Part shown: positions 30,218 to 39,594 of the stretch, in pieces
How the letters are laid out: every line of letters starts with the position of its first letter
How positions within the stretch are numbered: position 1 is the first letter of the stretch
Source: an uncultured archaeon
GTDB lineage: Archaea > Thermoproteota > Nitrososphaeria > JACIWG01
Reading direction: 5' to 3'
Assembly: GCA_938034445.1 (NCBI GenBank)
Contig: CALHLD010000007.1
Location: 17,598 to 81,597 of the forward strand
Length of the DNA stretch: 64,000 nt
Position numbers and translations under genes: made by a program
The notes under the pieces: generated by a model
Told to the model about the DNA's origin: nothing
Database searches by the model: none
Seen by the model: the letters and a program-made list of their open reading frames with translations, nothing else

Positions 30218-31228
30218 TTGGAGAAAGAAGATGTGTTAGATTTTTTCTTAAATGAAGCAAAAAAGGAAATTAAAAGGATTGTTCTCCTTGATGGAGAAGA
30301 TGAAAGGGTAATTCAAGCTTCTCATTTGGCGCTTAGCGATAATATTGCTCAACCTATTTTAATTGGCAAAAAAGAGAGAATAATGGATAAGGCTAAACAA
30401 ATTGGTGTTGATTTAAATGGAATAGAAATAGTGGAACCAATCGCCTCAAACAGATTATCCTATTACTCGAAACTTTATTCAGGAATTAGGGGAATAAGTA
30501 GCCTATTGGCGGAGAAGATTGTGAAGAAGCCCTTAATATTTGGTGCACTTATGGTCCAGGCTGGTGATGCTGACGGTATAGTAGGTGGGGCAATATATAC
30601 TAGTGCCGAATTTATAGCCGCGATTCAACTTGTCATAGGAGTGAGGAAAGGAGTAAGTGTACCCTCGAGCTTTTTTATAATGGATATACCTGGTTTTAAG
30701 GGTGGAGAGAATGGTAAATTAATTTATGCGGATGCAGCCTTTAATCCTGACCCAAATTCGGAGGAATTAGCTGATATAGCTATAATGACAGCATTGTCTG
30801 CAAAGATGCTTCTTGGCTGGCATCCGAGAGTAGCTATGCTTTCTTTTTCTACAAAGGGTAGTGCTGCCCATCCAAAAGTTGATAAGGTAATTAGAGCTAC
30901 TGAAATAGCAAAATCTAAGGCTCCTCCAGGTATAGACATCGATGGTGAACTACAAGCTGATGCAGCTTTAGTATCAGAAGTTGCCAAAAAGAAGATAAAG
31001 GGGGAAAGTGCTGTAGCAGGTAAGGCTAATATATTAATTTTCCCTGACCTCGACTCAGCAAACATAGCTTACAAGCTGACTCAATGGACCACTAACGCGG
31101 GTGCATATGGTCCAATACTACAGGGCTTCAATAAACCTGCCAGTGATTTATCAAGAGGTGCAACTGTTAAAGATATATTAGGGGTTATAGCAATTTGCGC
31201 AGTAAAATCTCAGAAAAATATAGGATAA
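30218..31228 (+). CDS. pta: Phosphate acetyltransferase
   Basis: IVLLDGEDERVIQASHLA, ADGIVGGAIYTSAE, DAAFNPDPNSEELADIA, VAMLSFSTKGSA, IDGELQADAAL, FPDLDSANIAYKL; TTG start. Confidence 0.93.
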   Translation: MEKEDVLDFFLNEAKKEIKRIVLLDGEDERVIQASHLALSDNIAQPILIGKKERIMDKAKQIGVDLNGIEIVEPIASNRLSYYSKLYSGIRGISSLLAEKIVKKPLIFGALMVQAGDADGIVGGAIYTSAEFIAAIQLVIGVRKGVSVPSSFFIMDIPGFKGGENGKLIYADAAFNPDPNSEELADIAIMTALSAKMLLGWHPRVAMLSFSTKGSAAHPKVDKVIRATEIAKSKAPPGIDIDGELQADAALVSEVAKKKIKGESAVAGKANILIFPDLDSANIAYKLTQWTTNAGAYGPILQGFNKPASDLSRGATVKDILGVIAICAVKSQKNIG

Positions 31229-31230
31229 GA

Positions 31231-32436
31231 TTATTTGCTCATAGCAAGTGATAAAGATGTTTCAGCTATAACTTTTTCTTCGTCAGTAGGTATTACAAAC
31301 ACTTTAACCCTAGAATCATAACTTGATATTTCACCTTCATATTTTTCTGGTTCCAAATTTTTAATTTTATCAATTTTTAAACCAAGGAAATCGAATCCTT
31401 CAAGAATCATTTCACGTAACCAATGTGCTTTTTCTCCTATACCAGCAGTAAAAACTATAACATCAACTCCATTCATAATGGCTGTATAGGCTCCAATATA
31501 CTTTTTGATCCTATGAACAAAAACATTTATGGCCAAGTTCGCTCTGTAATCTCCTTGATCTGCTTTTTCTTTGATCAATCTAAGGTCCTTACTTATTCCT
31601 GACAAACCGAGTAATCCACTTTTCTCATTCAAAATATTGTATACTTCGTCGACACTTTTATCTTCCCACTTACAGAGAAAATAGAATATCGAAGGATCTA
31701 TATCACCTGACCTAGTTCCCATAACAAGGCCTTCTAAAGGCGTTAACCCCATACTGGTTTCTATGCATAAACCATTTTTTATAGCAGCAATGCTTGATCC
31801 AGCACCTAAATGGCATGTAATTATCTTTAGTTCCTCAACAGACTTTTTCATAAGTTCTGCCACTTTTTTTGAAACATACGCATGCGACGTTCCATGGAAA
31901 CCATAACGTCTTATTCTATATTTTTCATAATATTCGTATGGTATAGCATAAATGTATGCATGTTCAGGAATTGTTTGATGGAATGCTGTATCAAAAACTG
32001 CAATATGAAGTGCAGTAGGTATTAATTGACGTAATACAATTATACCTGTTAAATTGGCAGGATTATGGAGGGGTGCCATAGATGAATATTTTTTTATTAT
32101 TTCAATAACATTATTGTCGATTATTACAGGATTGGTTATTTCTTCACCACCATGTACTACTCTATGCCCAACTATTTTTACTTCATCAAGACATTCTAAG
32201 ACACCATGTTTCTCATGACAAATATTTTTAAGTATTTCATTGAATGCCTCATTAAGATCATTGATAGTTTTCTTATAACTAACTTTTCCTTTTACTGAGT
32301 CGTAATCAAAATAAGAAATTTCTTCACCAATCTTTTCAACAGCACCGGAAACAATTAACTCTAATTTTTCTTTTTCATATGAAAATAGTTTATATTTAAC
32401 AGACGAGCTTCCACAATTTACAACTAAAACTTTCAT
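31231..32436 (-). CDS. ackA: Acetate kinase
   Basis: VLVVNCGSSSVKYKLF, VVHGGE, FDTAFHQTIP, RRYGFHGTSHAYVS, TCHLGAGSSIAAI, GTRSGDIDPSI, FTAGIGE. Confidence 0.97.
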   Translation of the reverse strand: MKVLVVNCGSSSVKYKLFSYEKEKLELIVSGAVEKIGEEISYFDYDSVKGKVSYKKTINDLNEAFNEILKNICHEKHGVLECLDEVKIVGHRVVHGGEEITNPVIIDNNVIEIIKKYSSMAPLHNPANLTGIIVLRQLIPTALHIAVFDTAFHQTIPEHAYIYAIPYEYYEKYRIRRYGFHGTSHAYVSKKVAELMKKSVEELKIITCHLGAGSSIAAIKNGLCIETSMGLTPLEGLVMGTRSGDIDPSIFYFLCKWEDKSVDEVYNILNEKSGLLGLSGISKDLRLIKEKADQGDYRANLAINVFVHRIKKYIGAYTAIMNGVDVIVFTAGIGEKAHWLREMILEGFDFLGLKIDKIKNLEPEKYEGEISSYDSRVKVFVIPTDEEKVIAETSLSLAMSK

Positions 32437-32814
32437 TAGTCTTATCCCTCTAATTAATATTACTCATACCAATTTTTATTTAAATTTTTACATTTGTGCT
32501 ACAATAACACTACACCATCTTATTTGAAAATAAATGAAATTTTTTATAAAAATAACTTTTGAACGGAACAACCACTCACACGAGCAAGCTTTTGAGAGAT
32601 GTTTAAGTCCTTATTTTCTTTTCTCTTTTCCTATCCACCTTAAGCCAGTTTAGCGGCTTTCTTGAATCCCTTTTAGTGCCACGGGCAGTAATACGATTCT
32701 TTCTTCTAAATTGTTTCCTAATATAAAATCATAAAAAATTGAAAGGTGATAAGTATGCCGCGTAAAAGGAAAAAGAAGTAGCCCAATAAAGGTAATTAAG
32801 GAGCTTTTATGAGC

Positions 32815-34830
32815 CTATATTTTTTCTAATGTGATAAAATCCATCTTTTCAAGTAAACGGAACCATTCAATTAATTCTCTCAAGTTTACATGCCCGTATT
32901 CTATTTTAAGCTTTTTCCATATTTCCAAAACGCTTTTTTTCCCATCAGCCCAGAATAGTGCTAGGGTTGAAATTGTCCTCCATCCTCGAACTTTCATTAA
33001 AATTTTAACTCTCTTCTTCATTTTATCGTCTAAACTGTTTATCTTTAGTTTTATGTCTACTGGTCCTGGATGCTTTCTTTTTGGTATTAGCTTTTCTGCC
33101 TCCTTTTCTATTCTACTTTTTTTCTTAGCTACTTCTGTTTTTGTTTGAGTGTCTGGTGCGAGTCTTTTGAGGTATTCTTTGAACATTTCCTCCTTTACGT
33201 TAACGGATTCTGAAAATTTTTTCTCATAATATTTGCACAATTCTCCTAAATTGTCTTCGCCATCTATTTTGCTTAAAGCCTCTATTGCCTTTATAAGCCA
33301 TTCTCTCCAAAATTCTTCACATTCTTTTAGAAAGGTAATTTTTTCTTCACTATATTTTCTTAACTCATCTTTATTCATGTTGGATATTTCGTGAAAGACT
33401 TTCTCTATTATGTTATCAATCTTCTTTTCACAGTACCTTTCAATCAATAGTCCAAGAAATTCATAGTCTCTTCTACTTAAGTTTGCGATGGTATATGCTA
33501 AGGTAGACGATATGGCTCCAACATACCATAGCATGTTCGGGTCAACCTTATCTAATGTGTCTTCTGATGTGTGATAGAATTTGTCAGGCCAGTTTGTGAA
33601 AGACACTGTAGGCACTCCAATACTTGGATCAGATAAGACTTCGTGGTCGCTTCCTCCTGAAAAGTTAATGAACTCATACCTTATTAGGGGAAAATGGTCT
33701 TTTTCTGAAAATGAGGATATCTTTTTTGGAATATAGTTGAACAGATACTCTATGTAGGGGTTGATGAAGCTTGGAAGCGAATAGGGTGTGCTATCTACCA
33801 TCAAAATGCTTTCACAAATCTTCTGATCTTCTCCAACCATGTCAAGGTTTATTCCTGCCACAAACGAATCTAAGCAATCCTTATTCATGTTCAAGAATGC
33901 TACTGTCCCAGTTATTTCTGGAACAAACAGGAACCTTATAGTCTTCCTCGGCCTATTCAATTTTCCTTCGCCAATTAATCTATTTAGAGTGAGCGCTGAC
34001 TCTATTGCTGCAGCTACACCTGATGCATTATCGTTTGCAGAAGGCTGAGGATGACATAAATGCGCTACGACAATAACCTCCTTATCCTCTTCACCTCTAA
34101 TTTTTGCAGAAACAACCTCAAACGTTCCATCATACATTCTACTTTTAACTATAGCCTTAACCTTCAACCTCTTCTTTAAAGCAAGCTCCCTAATTCTAGC
34201 TCCAATGCGTGGTGAAACAACAAACCCAAAACATCTCCTCTTTCCCCGATGCCACCAAAAACTGCAATATTGTAGTGCATCAGGCAAATCCATCTTACTT
34301 CTAACAGGAGGCCATTCTCTTAATCTATCTGTAACTATTCCTATCGCACCCCCCTTCTCAACAGCTAAAGAATATACATCATTTAAATCTCCTGAAGCAA
34401 AAACAACCTTTCCTCTAACATCAACATCCTCATATTCCTCTTCTACATCACCCTTATCTAAAACCGCAAGGTCTACAACTATCCCATCAGCTGGCGTAGG
34501 TGCACTACGCTGTACTATAGAAAACTTGTTCACCGAATAGTCTGCAATCTTTTCTTCGCCTTCTTCTGTTAAAAGAAAAAGTTTAGCATCCTCCACCTCA
34601 CTTTCTTGAAATGATCCATAATTCCAAAAGGTTACATCTTCGGAGGCTGGAAATCTTAATATCTCACACTCCAACCCATTCTTTTTTAAAAGATTATACA
34701 CGTATTCCGCTGCCCTCCTATATCCTGGACTCCCCTGTATTCTATGAAAATTTATCAGTTCACTAACAAAATTTTTAGCCCTTTCCCCCGAATACTCTCT
34801 CTGGATAGCCTCAAAACTTTCTCGTATCAT
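32815..34830 (-). CDS. M28-family metallopeptidase with PA-domain-like insert
   Basis: VIVVAHLCHPQPSANDNASGVAAAIE, INLDMVGED, FSGGSDHEVLSDPSIGVPTVSF; PA-like region (VDVRGKVVFASGDLNDVYSLAVEKGGAIGIV). Confidence 0.85.
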   Translation of the reverse strand: MIRESFEAIQREYSGERAKNFVSELINFHRIQGSPGYRRAAEYVYNLLKKNGLECEILRFPASEDVTFWNYGSFQESEVEDAKLFLLTEEGEEKIADYSVNKFSIVQRSAPTPADGIVVDLAVLDKGDVEEEYEDVDVRGKVVFASGDLNDVYSLAVEKGGAIGIVTDRLREWPPVRSKMDLPDALQYCSFWWHRGKRRCFGFVVSPRIGARIRELALKKRLKVKAIVKSRMYDGTFEVVSAKIRGEEDKEVIVVAHLCHPQPSANDNASGVAAAIESALTLNRLIGEGKLNRPRKTIRFLFVPEITGTVAFLNMNKDCLDSFVAGINLDMVGEDQKICESILMVDSTPYSLPSFINPYIEYLFNYIPKKISSFSEKDHFPLIRYEFINFSGGSDHEVLSDPSIGVPTVSFTNWPDKFYHTSEDTLDKVDPNMLWYVGAISSTLAYTIANLSRRDYEFLGLLIERYCEKKIDNIIEKVFHEISNMNKDELRKYSEEKITFLKECEEFWREWLIKAIEALSKIDGEDNLGELCKYYEKKFSESVNVKEEMFKEYLKRLAPDTQTKTEVAKKKSRIEKEAEKLIPKRKHPGPVDIKLKINSLDDKMKKRVKILMKVRGWRTISTLALFWADGKKSVLEIWKKLKIEYGHVNLRELIEWFRLLEKMDFITLEKI

Positions 34831-34893
34831 TCATCTAGCTTACCTAAAGAGAATATAATAACATTTTTAATTCATAACCTAATCATGTAGGGT

Positions 34894-35916
34894 TTGATGG
34901 ATAAGCTCCTAATACCAAAGCCAAAATCAGCGGGCATAATATTATCTTACAAATGTACAAGCAGTTGCAGACATTGCATGTACGCCTCCTCACCCCATTG
35001 GCAAGGTGACTGGATGAGCTCAAACCAGCTTGAACAAATAATTTCTAAATTATCAGAAACAATAATTCCAAGTATATTCGGTTCAAGAAATGTTGGCGTC
35101 AATGTTGGACTACATTTTACTGGAGGAGAGCCGTTCCTAAACTACAATCTTTTATCGAACGCTGTAAAAATTGCTAGAAAATATGGTGTCCCATCTGTTT
35201 TTGTTGAAACAAACTGTTTCTGGTGTACTGATGAAAATGTTGTTAGAGAACGTTTTACGGAATTAAAAAATTTTGGCTTAGATTGCATGCTTGTTAGTGT
35301 TAACCCATTCCTTCTAGAATATGTTCCATTTGAGAGAACAGAGAGGGCAATAGACATAGGCTACAGAACATTCATACAAAACCTCATAGTTTACCAAGAA
35401 TATTATAGGATATTATTCAAAAAAATGAACATAAAATCAACACTACCATTCGAAGAATTCTTGAAAAAGGCTGAACCAACATGGACTCACTACATAGAAC
35501 TCCTGCCAATGGGACGCACAGTATACAAACTTAACATGCTATTCAAAAAATATCCTACAAAATACTTCTTCAACCAATCATGCTACCACGAACTTACCAG
35601 AGACTGGCACATTCACATAGACAACTACGGAAACTACGTTCCAGGATACTGTGGCGGCATATCCCTAGGAAGCATAAAAGATTTCGAAAAACTTTTCAAC
35701 GGCATAATTTTAGACGAACACCCAATAATCAACGCCTTAATCACAGACATTAAAACATTATACAATATAGGAGTAAAAGATTTCGATTACAAAGAAGATG
35801 CAGAAGGATATATTTCAAAATGCCACCTGTGCATAGATATAAGAAAACATATAATCGAAAAAGGCGGAAAATTCCCTGAACTCAAACCTATAGAATTTTA
35901 TGAGAACCTAACATAA
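34894..35916 (+). CDS. Radical SAM protein
   Basis: LSYKCTSSCRHCMYAS (CxxxCxxC), LHFTGGEPFLN, C-terminal KCHLCIDIRK. Confidence 0.88.
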   Translation: MMDKLLIPKPKSAGIILSYKCTSSCRHCMYASSPHWQGDWMSSNQLEQIISKLSETIIPSIFGSRNVGVNVGLHFTGGEPFLNYNLLSNAVKIARKYGVPSVFVETNCFWCTDENVVRERFTELKNFGLDCMLVSVNPFLLEYVPFERTERAIDIGYRTFIQNLIVYQEYYRILFKKMNIKSTLPFEEFLKKAEPTWTHYIELLPMGRTVYKLNMLFKKYPTKYFFNQSCYHELTRDWHIHIDNYGNYVPGYCGGISLGSIKDFEKLFNGIILDEHPIINALITDIKTLYNIGVKDFDYKEDAEGYISKCHLCIDIRKHIIEKGGKFPELKPIEFYENLT

Positions 35917-36389
35917 ATTGTCAATGTCACCGTATTTGGCTACACCATCTTAATTTTCATCTAATGAAAAATAAAATTTGGTCTAAGAACATGTTGGTTA
36001 AAGTGAATGTAGAAGTACTTATGGTACACAATTTTTATAAAATGTAAACCTAGAAAAATTTTTATGTCCTCTGAATATATAGATTCGGCAGAGTTCAGAC
36101 AAGATATAAAGCTTGATGAATTAGTGAATGAAACTGATCGTGTCAACTGTAATCGGATGAAAAAATAGATTTTTAATGGAGTCTGTCTAATATGGAGGAG
36201 GTAATTAGATGTTCGTTGATACCCTTAACGGCTTAAGCCTGGAGATTCTCAGTTCTTTGAACTTGAATTTTTTATTATACCGGCTCTGGGCTTTCGGCTA
36301 ATTTTGGTAGGGTAAACATTTTTACGAAATTTAATTTTATAGTAGCGTAAAAAATTTTTAACCCTATATTACCATTAAATATTTTTATA

Positions 36390-36830
36390 CTACAAAGCTA
36401 AAAATTTCAATATAAACGGTACAAGTATAGTTGTGGCTAAAGTGACTACAATTGCTATAAGACTTGTTCTTACAAGATGATTTAAATCATCGATTCTTTT
36501 GTTTACGTCATCAATTCTTTTATTTACGTCATCAATTCTTTTGTTTACGTCATCGATTCTCTTGTTTACGTCATCAAGTCTTGTATTTAGGTCGTCAACA
36601 CTCTTATCAACATAATTTTTAAACTCTCTCTCTAATCTTGTAACTTCCTCTTTCACATCGTTTCTTAATTCTACAATATCCTGTTTTGTTGCAACATCCC
36701 TTAGGACGGCATTTATTAGAGCAATTCTAACATCATAATCGGTAACAATGATTTCCGCAAGTCTTTTCCTAGCTTTATCATCTTTCTCCAGCTCATCCAG
36801 AAACTCTTTCCAACTCATCATAACAAGCAA
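36390..36830 (-). CDS. Coiled-coil protein with C-terminal TM segment
   Basis: Repeats RIDDVNK x4 followed by a hydrophobic tail (TSLIAIVVTLATTILVPFILKFLAL). Confidence 0.75.
   Translation of the reverse strand: MLVMMSWKEFLDELEKDDKARKRLAEIIVTDYDVRIALINAVLRDVATKQDIVELRNDVKEEVTRLEREFKNYVDKSVDDLNTRLDDVNKRIDDVNKRIDDVNKRIDDVNKRIDDLNHLVRTSLIAIVVTLATTILVPFILKFLAL
36487..36591 (+). repeat. Five tandem 21-bp units
   Basis: TCATCGATTCTTTTGTTTACG-type units at 36487, 36508, 36529, 36550, 36571; encode the RIDDVNK heptads on the minus strand. Confidence 0.92.
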
Positions 36831-36977
36831 AAATTTACTATAATATAACTTTTTCCAAACAATGTTAATTTTGCAATAAATTTGACAAAAAGCTAACAGA
36901 TTTTAACCTGTTTATAAAATTAATATTATGGTAACGTAATCAATACTAAATTTTGTGTGGTCTAGAACCAAAAATTT

Positions 36978-37223
36978 TTAGAACTTTTTAACATTTAAAT
37001 TTTTCTCAAACGTAAGTCTTTTATCACTGACTAAAAAATCCCAAACATCCTGTTCTTCTGGTATGTAGTACCACCCCCAATAGACTCCCTTAACCTCACC
37101 TAACCTTCTTAACCTATGCAAGTATTCCTTCGCCCTGGAATCGACTTGCCTGGCTTCGCTAACCGTAAATAAGCTTCCTTTCCACTTCTCCCTTAAGGCT
37201 GTGCTGAACCGCTCTAAGTACAT
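36978..37223 (-). CDS. Possible truncated AbiEi-like wHTH protein
   Basis: SLFTVSEARQVDSRAKEYLHRLRRLGEVKGVYWGWYYIPEEQDVWDFLVSDKRLTFEKNLNVKKF resembles AbiEi-type N-terminal regulators but stops at 81 aa. Confidence 0.4.
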   Translation of the reverse strand: MYLERFSTALREKWKGSLFTVSEARQVDSRAKEYLHRLRRLGEVKGVYWGWYYIPEEQDVWDFLVSDKRLTFEKNLNVKKF

Positions 37224-37509
37224 TTAGTCACCTTTAAGATAAAATAGAAACATTTACTATCAGACCATAAGTTTATTCTTTATGGAGAATGGCTTTAGAT
37301 ACCAGTAGGGAATAAATACATGGCCTGTTGCTCTTGGCAATCTTGTTATAGTCTTGAACTCGGATGCAAAGTAATTTCCTTAAAACTTCGAATCTCTGTC
37401 CCACTCATAGCAGACACGATAAAACGCAGGAATTGTTCACTTAAGCCTAACGTTGGTGTATGTACATCTTAAGTTGAATGGAAAAGTAGTTAAAGTAGGA
37501 TATTAATAT

Positions 37510-38382
37510 ATGGTTAGGCTGATGGAGGAATATCCAAGGTTCTTGACTCAAGGCTTTAAGCCCTTTAATCCGCTGGAATTGGCAAAGGTGACTGAAAAGA
37601 TTGTGACGAGGCAGGGTGATGAAGGGCTTGAAAGGAAGTACACTGATTTTTATTCTGTTCCAGTCTATGGTGGGATAGCTACTGGTTATGCTGTCGGCTG
37701 TTGCTTGAGGTGCGTTTATTGTTGGTCAAATTGGTCTAGGGACTTTCCAGAAAAGTTTGGAAAGTTTTATTCTCCTAAGCAGGTTGCACAAAATCTTTTT
37801 AGGGCTGCTGAGGAGGGAATAGTTTATTCAGATTATTGGAGGAGGCTTATTCCGAAAGTAAATAAGCTTAGATTATCCGGATGTGAACCAACGTTAGGAA
37901 AGGAGCATCTCCTCTCAGTTTTAGAGCATGTGGAAAGATCAAGGTATCCATTTTATCTCGAAACTAATGGAATACTTTTTGGCTCAGATAGGGACTATGT
38001 GAGAAAACTTTCGCAATTTTCGAGATTCATTTATGTAAGAGTTTCTTTTAAGGCTGCAACACCAGAAGGTTTCACTCAAAGAACTGGAGCGATTGGAGAA
38101 TACTATGAGCTTCCCTTCAAGGCTTTAAAATATCTTCTGGACGAGGGAATATATGCGAGAGCGGCTGCGATGACGGATGGCAGGATAATGTCAAAAGAGG
38201 AGAGGGAAATTCTCATTCATAGACTTGATGAAATAGATCCGAAAGCAAACTATGCTCAAACCTTAGAAGAGGAAGTTATAGACGCATACGATACAACAGT
38301 AAAGAGGTTAAAGGCTTTTCAGGACAAAAAATTTGCAACGCAACTTATGCGACAATTCATTGAAAACCATGAATCTTCTTAA
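37510..38382 (+). CDS. Radical SAM protein
   Basis: GYAVGCCLRCVYCWSNWSRD (CxxxCxxC), KLRLSGCEPTLGKEHLLSVLEH. Confidence 0.85.
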   Translation: MVRLMEEYPRFLTQGFKPFNPLELAKVTEKIVTRQGDEGLERKYTDFYSVPVYGGIATGYAVGCCLRCVYCWSNWSRDFPEKFGKFYSPKQVAQNLFRAAEEGIVYSDYWRRLIPKVNKLRLSGCEPTLGKEHLLSVLEHVERSRYPFYLETNGILFGSDRDYVRKLSQFSRFIYVRVSFKAATPEGFTQRTGAIGEYYELPFKALKYLLDEGIYARAAAMTDGRIMSKEEREILIHRLDEIDPKANYAQTLEEEVIDAYDTTVKRLKAFQDKKFATQLMRQFIENHESS

Positions 38383-38436
38383 TATAGTTTAAAAGTTCCT
38401 TAAGCTTTAAATAAGATTATAAAATATTGAAAGCTT

Positions 38437-39531
38437 ATGGGTAAAGCCTTTGAGGTAGAGGGTAAAGGACTGGCTGTCCTTTTATCTTCGGCGATAACCT
38501 TTTTTATTTTAAGTTTTTGGATTCATTTTCCTGGTTTAAGGCCTAACTATTATAGTGATATTATAGATGTTCTTTGGAACAGATATGATGTTAGGATGGG
38601 GAGAATACCTTATGTTGAATATGATCTTGAGTATCCTGCGCTTTCTGGGATTGTTCTTTATATTGCGACATTGACTGGAAATGTTTATGGATATTATCTG
38701 GTCTTAGCTATTGTCTCTTTTGTTTTTATGGTTGGAAGTCTTTATATTGTCTATAGGATAGGTGTTGAAAGGAATGTGGATGTATATAAAATATGTTTTT
38801 ATACTGTTTTTACTCCAACCTTCATATTTTATAGTGTATACAGCTTTGACTGGTTTGGAATTTTCTTTTTACTTGCCTCATTATTTTTGTTGTTGAAGGG
38901 TTTTGTTAACTACTCTGGCATTTTTCTTGGTCTCAGTGCTGCTGCTAGGCTTATACCTATTCTAGCCTTTCCTTACATGCTGCAATATCTTAAGGGGAAA
39001 AAAGATAGGATGGTTTTTACTTTTTTTACGTTTTTGGGTTGGCTTTTTCCAAACATTTATTTTATGGTTGTAAACTTTGAAGGCTTCCTATATCCATATG
39101 TTTTTCAAGCTGGATGGATTGTTGAAGATAGTTGGCTTGCAATTTTCCAGCAATACAATAAGGGTGTTTCAGCAGGATTAATGTTCATCCTCGCATACCT
39201 AATTTTCTGTTTAGTGAAGGTTGATGTTGTAGACAAATGTTGGCTTGTTTTAACCGCTTTTGTGATATCAAGTTTTAAGTTTCCACCACAATATATGATC
39301 ATGTTAATGCCCCTTTTTGCACTTTCTTGCAAAGACTATGTCCCATACATTCTTTCACACATTTTTAATGTAATGATAATACTTTGGTGGTTTACACCAA
39401 TGTTTAATTTCAACAACCCTTGGAGTATTGAGAGTCCGGTCCAGTGGTCCGCAATAATAAGACAGGCTTTGATCGCATACATTTTTGTAAAGAGTGTTAG
39501 AGGATATTTGAGAAAAGGTTCTTTATATTGA
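38437..39531 (+). CDS. Polytopic membrane protein (GT-C / DUF2029 mannosyltransferase-like)
   Basis: About nine hydrophobic segments; early YYSDIIDVLWNRYDVRMGRIPYVEYDLEYPAL resembles GT87-type loops. Confidence 0.6.
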   Translation: MGKAFEVEGKGLAVLLSSAITFFILSFWIHFPGLRPNYYSDIIDVLWNRYDVRMGRIPYVEYDLEYPALSGIVLYIATLTGNVYGYYLVLAIVSFVFMVGSLYIVYRIGVERNVDVYKICFYTVFTPTFIFYSVYSFDWFGIFFLLASLFLLLKGFVNYSGIFLGLSAAARLIPILAFPYMLQYLKGKKDRMVFTFFTFLGWLFPNIYFMVVNFEGFLYPYVFQAGWIVEDSWLAIFQQYNKGVSAGLMFILAYLIFCLVKVDVVDKCWLVLTAFVISSFKFPPQYMIMLMPLFALSCKDYVPYILSHIFNVMIILWWFTPMFNFNNPWSIESPVQWSAIIRQALIAYIFVKSVRGYLRKGSLY

Positions 39532-39594
39532 ATTTTTTCCAAGTAGGAATGGTGTTAAACGTTTTTATAAGCTTATTTTAGCAAACCATAGTAT

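Noticed and set aside
32754-32783. Micro-ORF MPRKRKKK* (and a Lys/Arg-rich reading on the opposite strand near 32605..32725)
   Set aside because: Too short to support as coding, and the opposite-strand reading lacks a canonical start; basic residues follow from T/A-rich sequence.
36064-36168. 34-aa ORF MSSEYIDSAEFRQDIKLDELVNETDRVNCNRMKK
   Set aside because: No homology recognised and no clear RBS; could be a gene remnant but evidence is insufficient.
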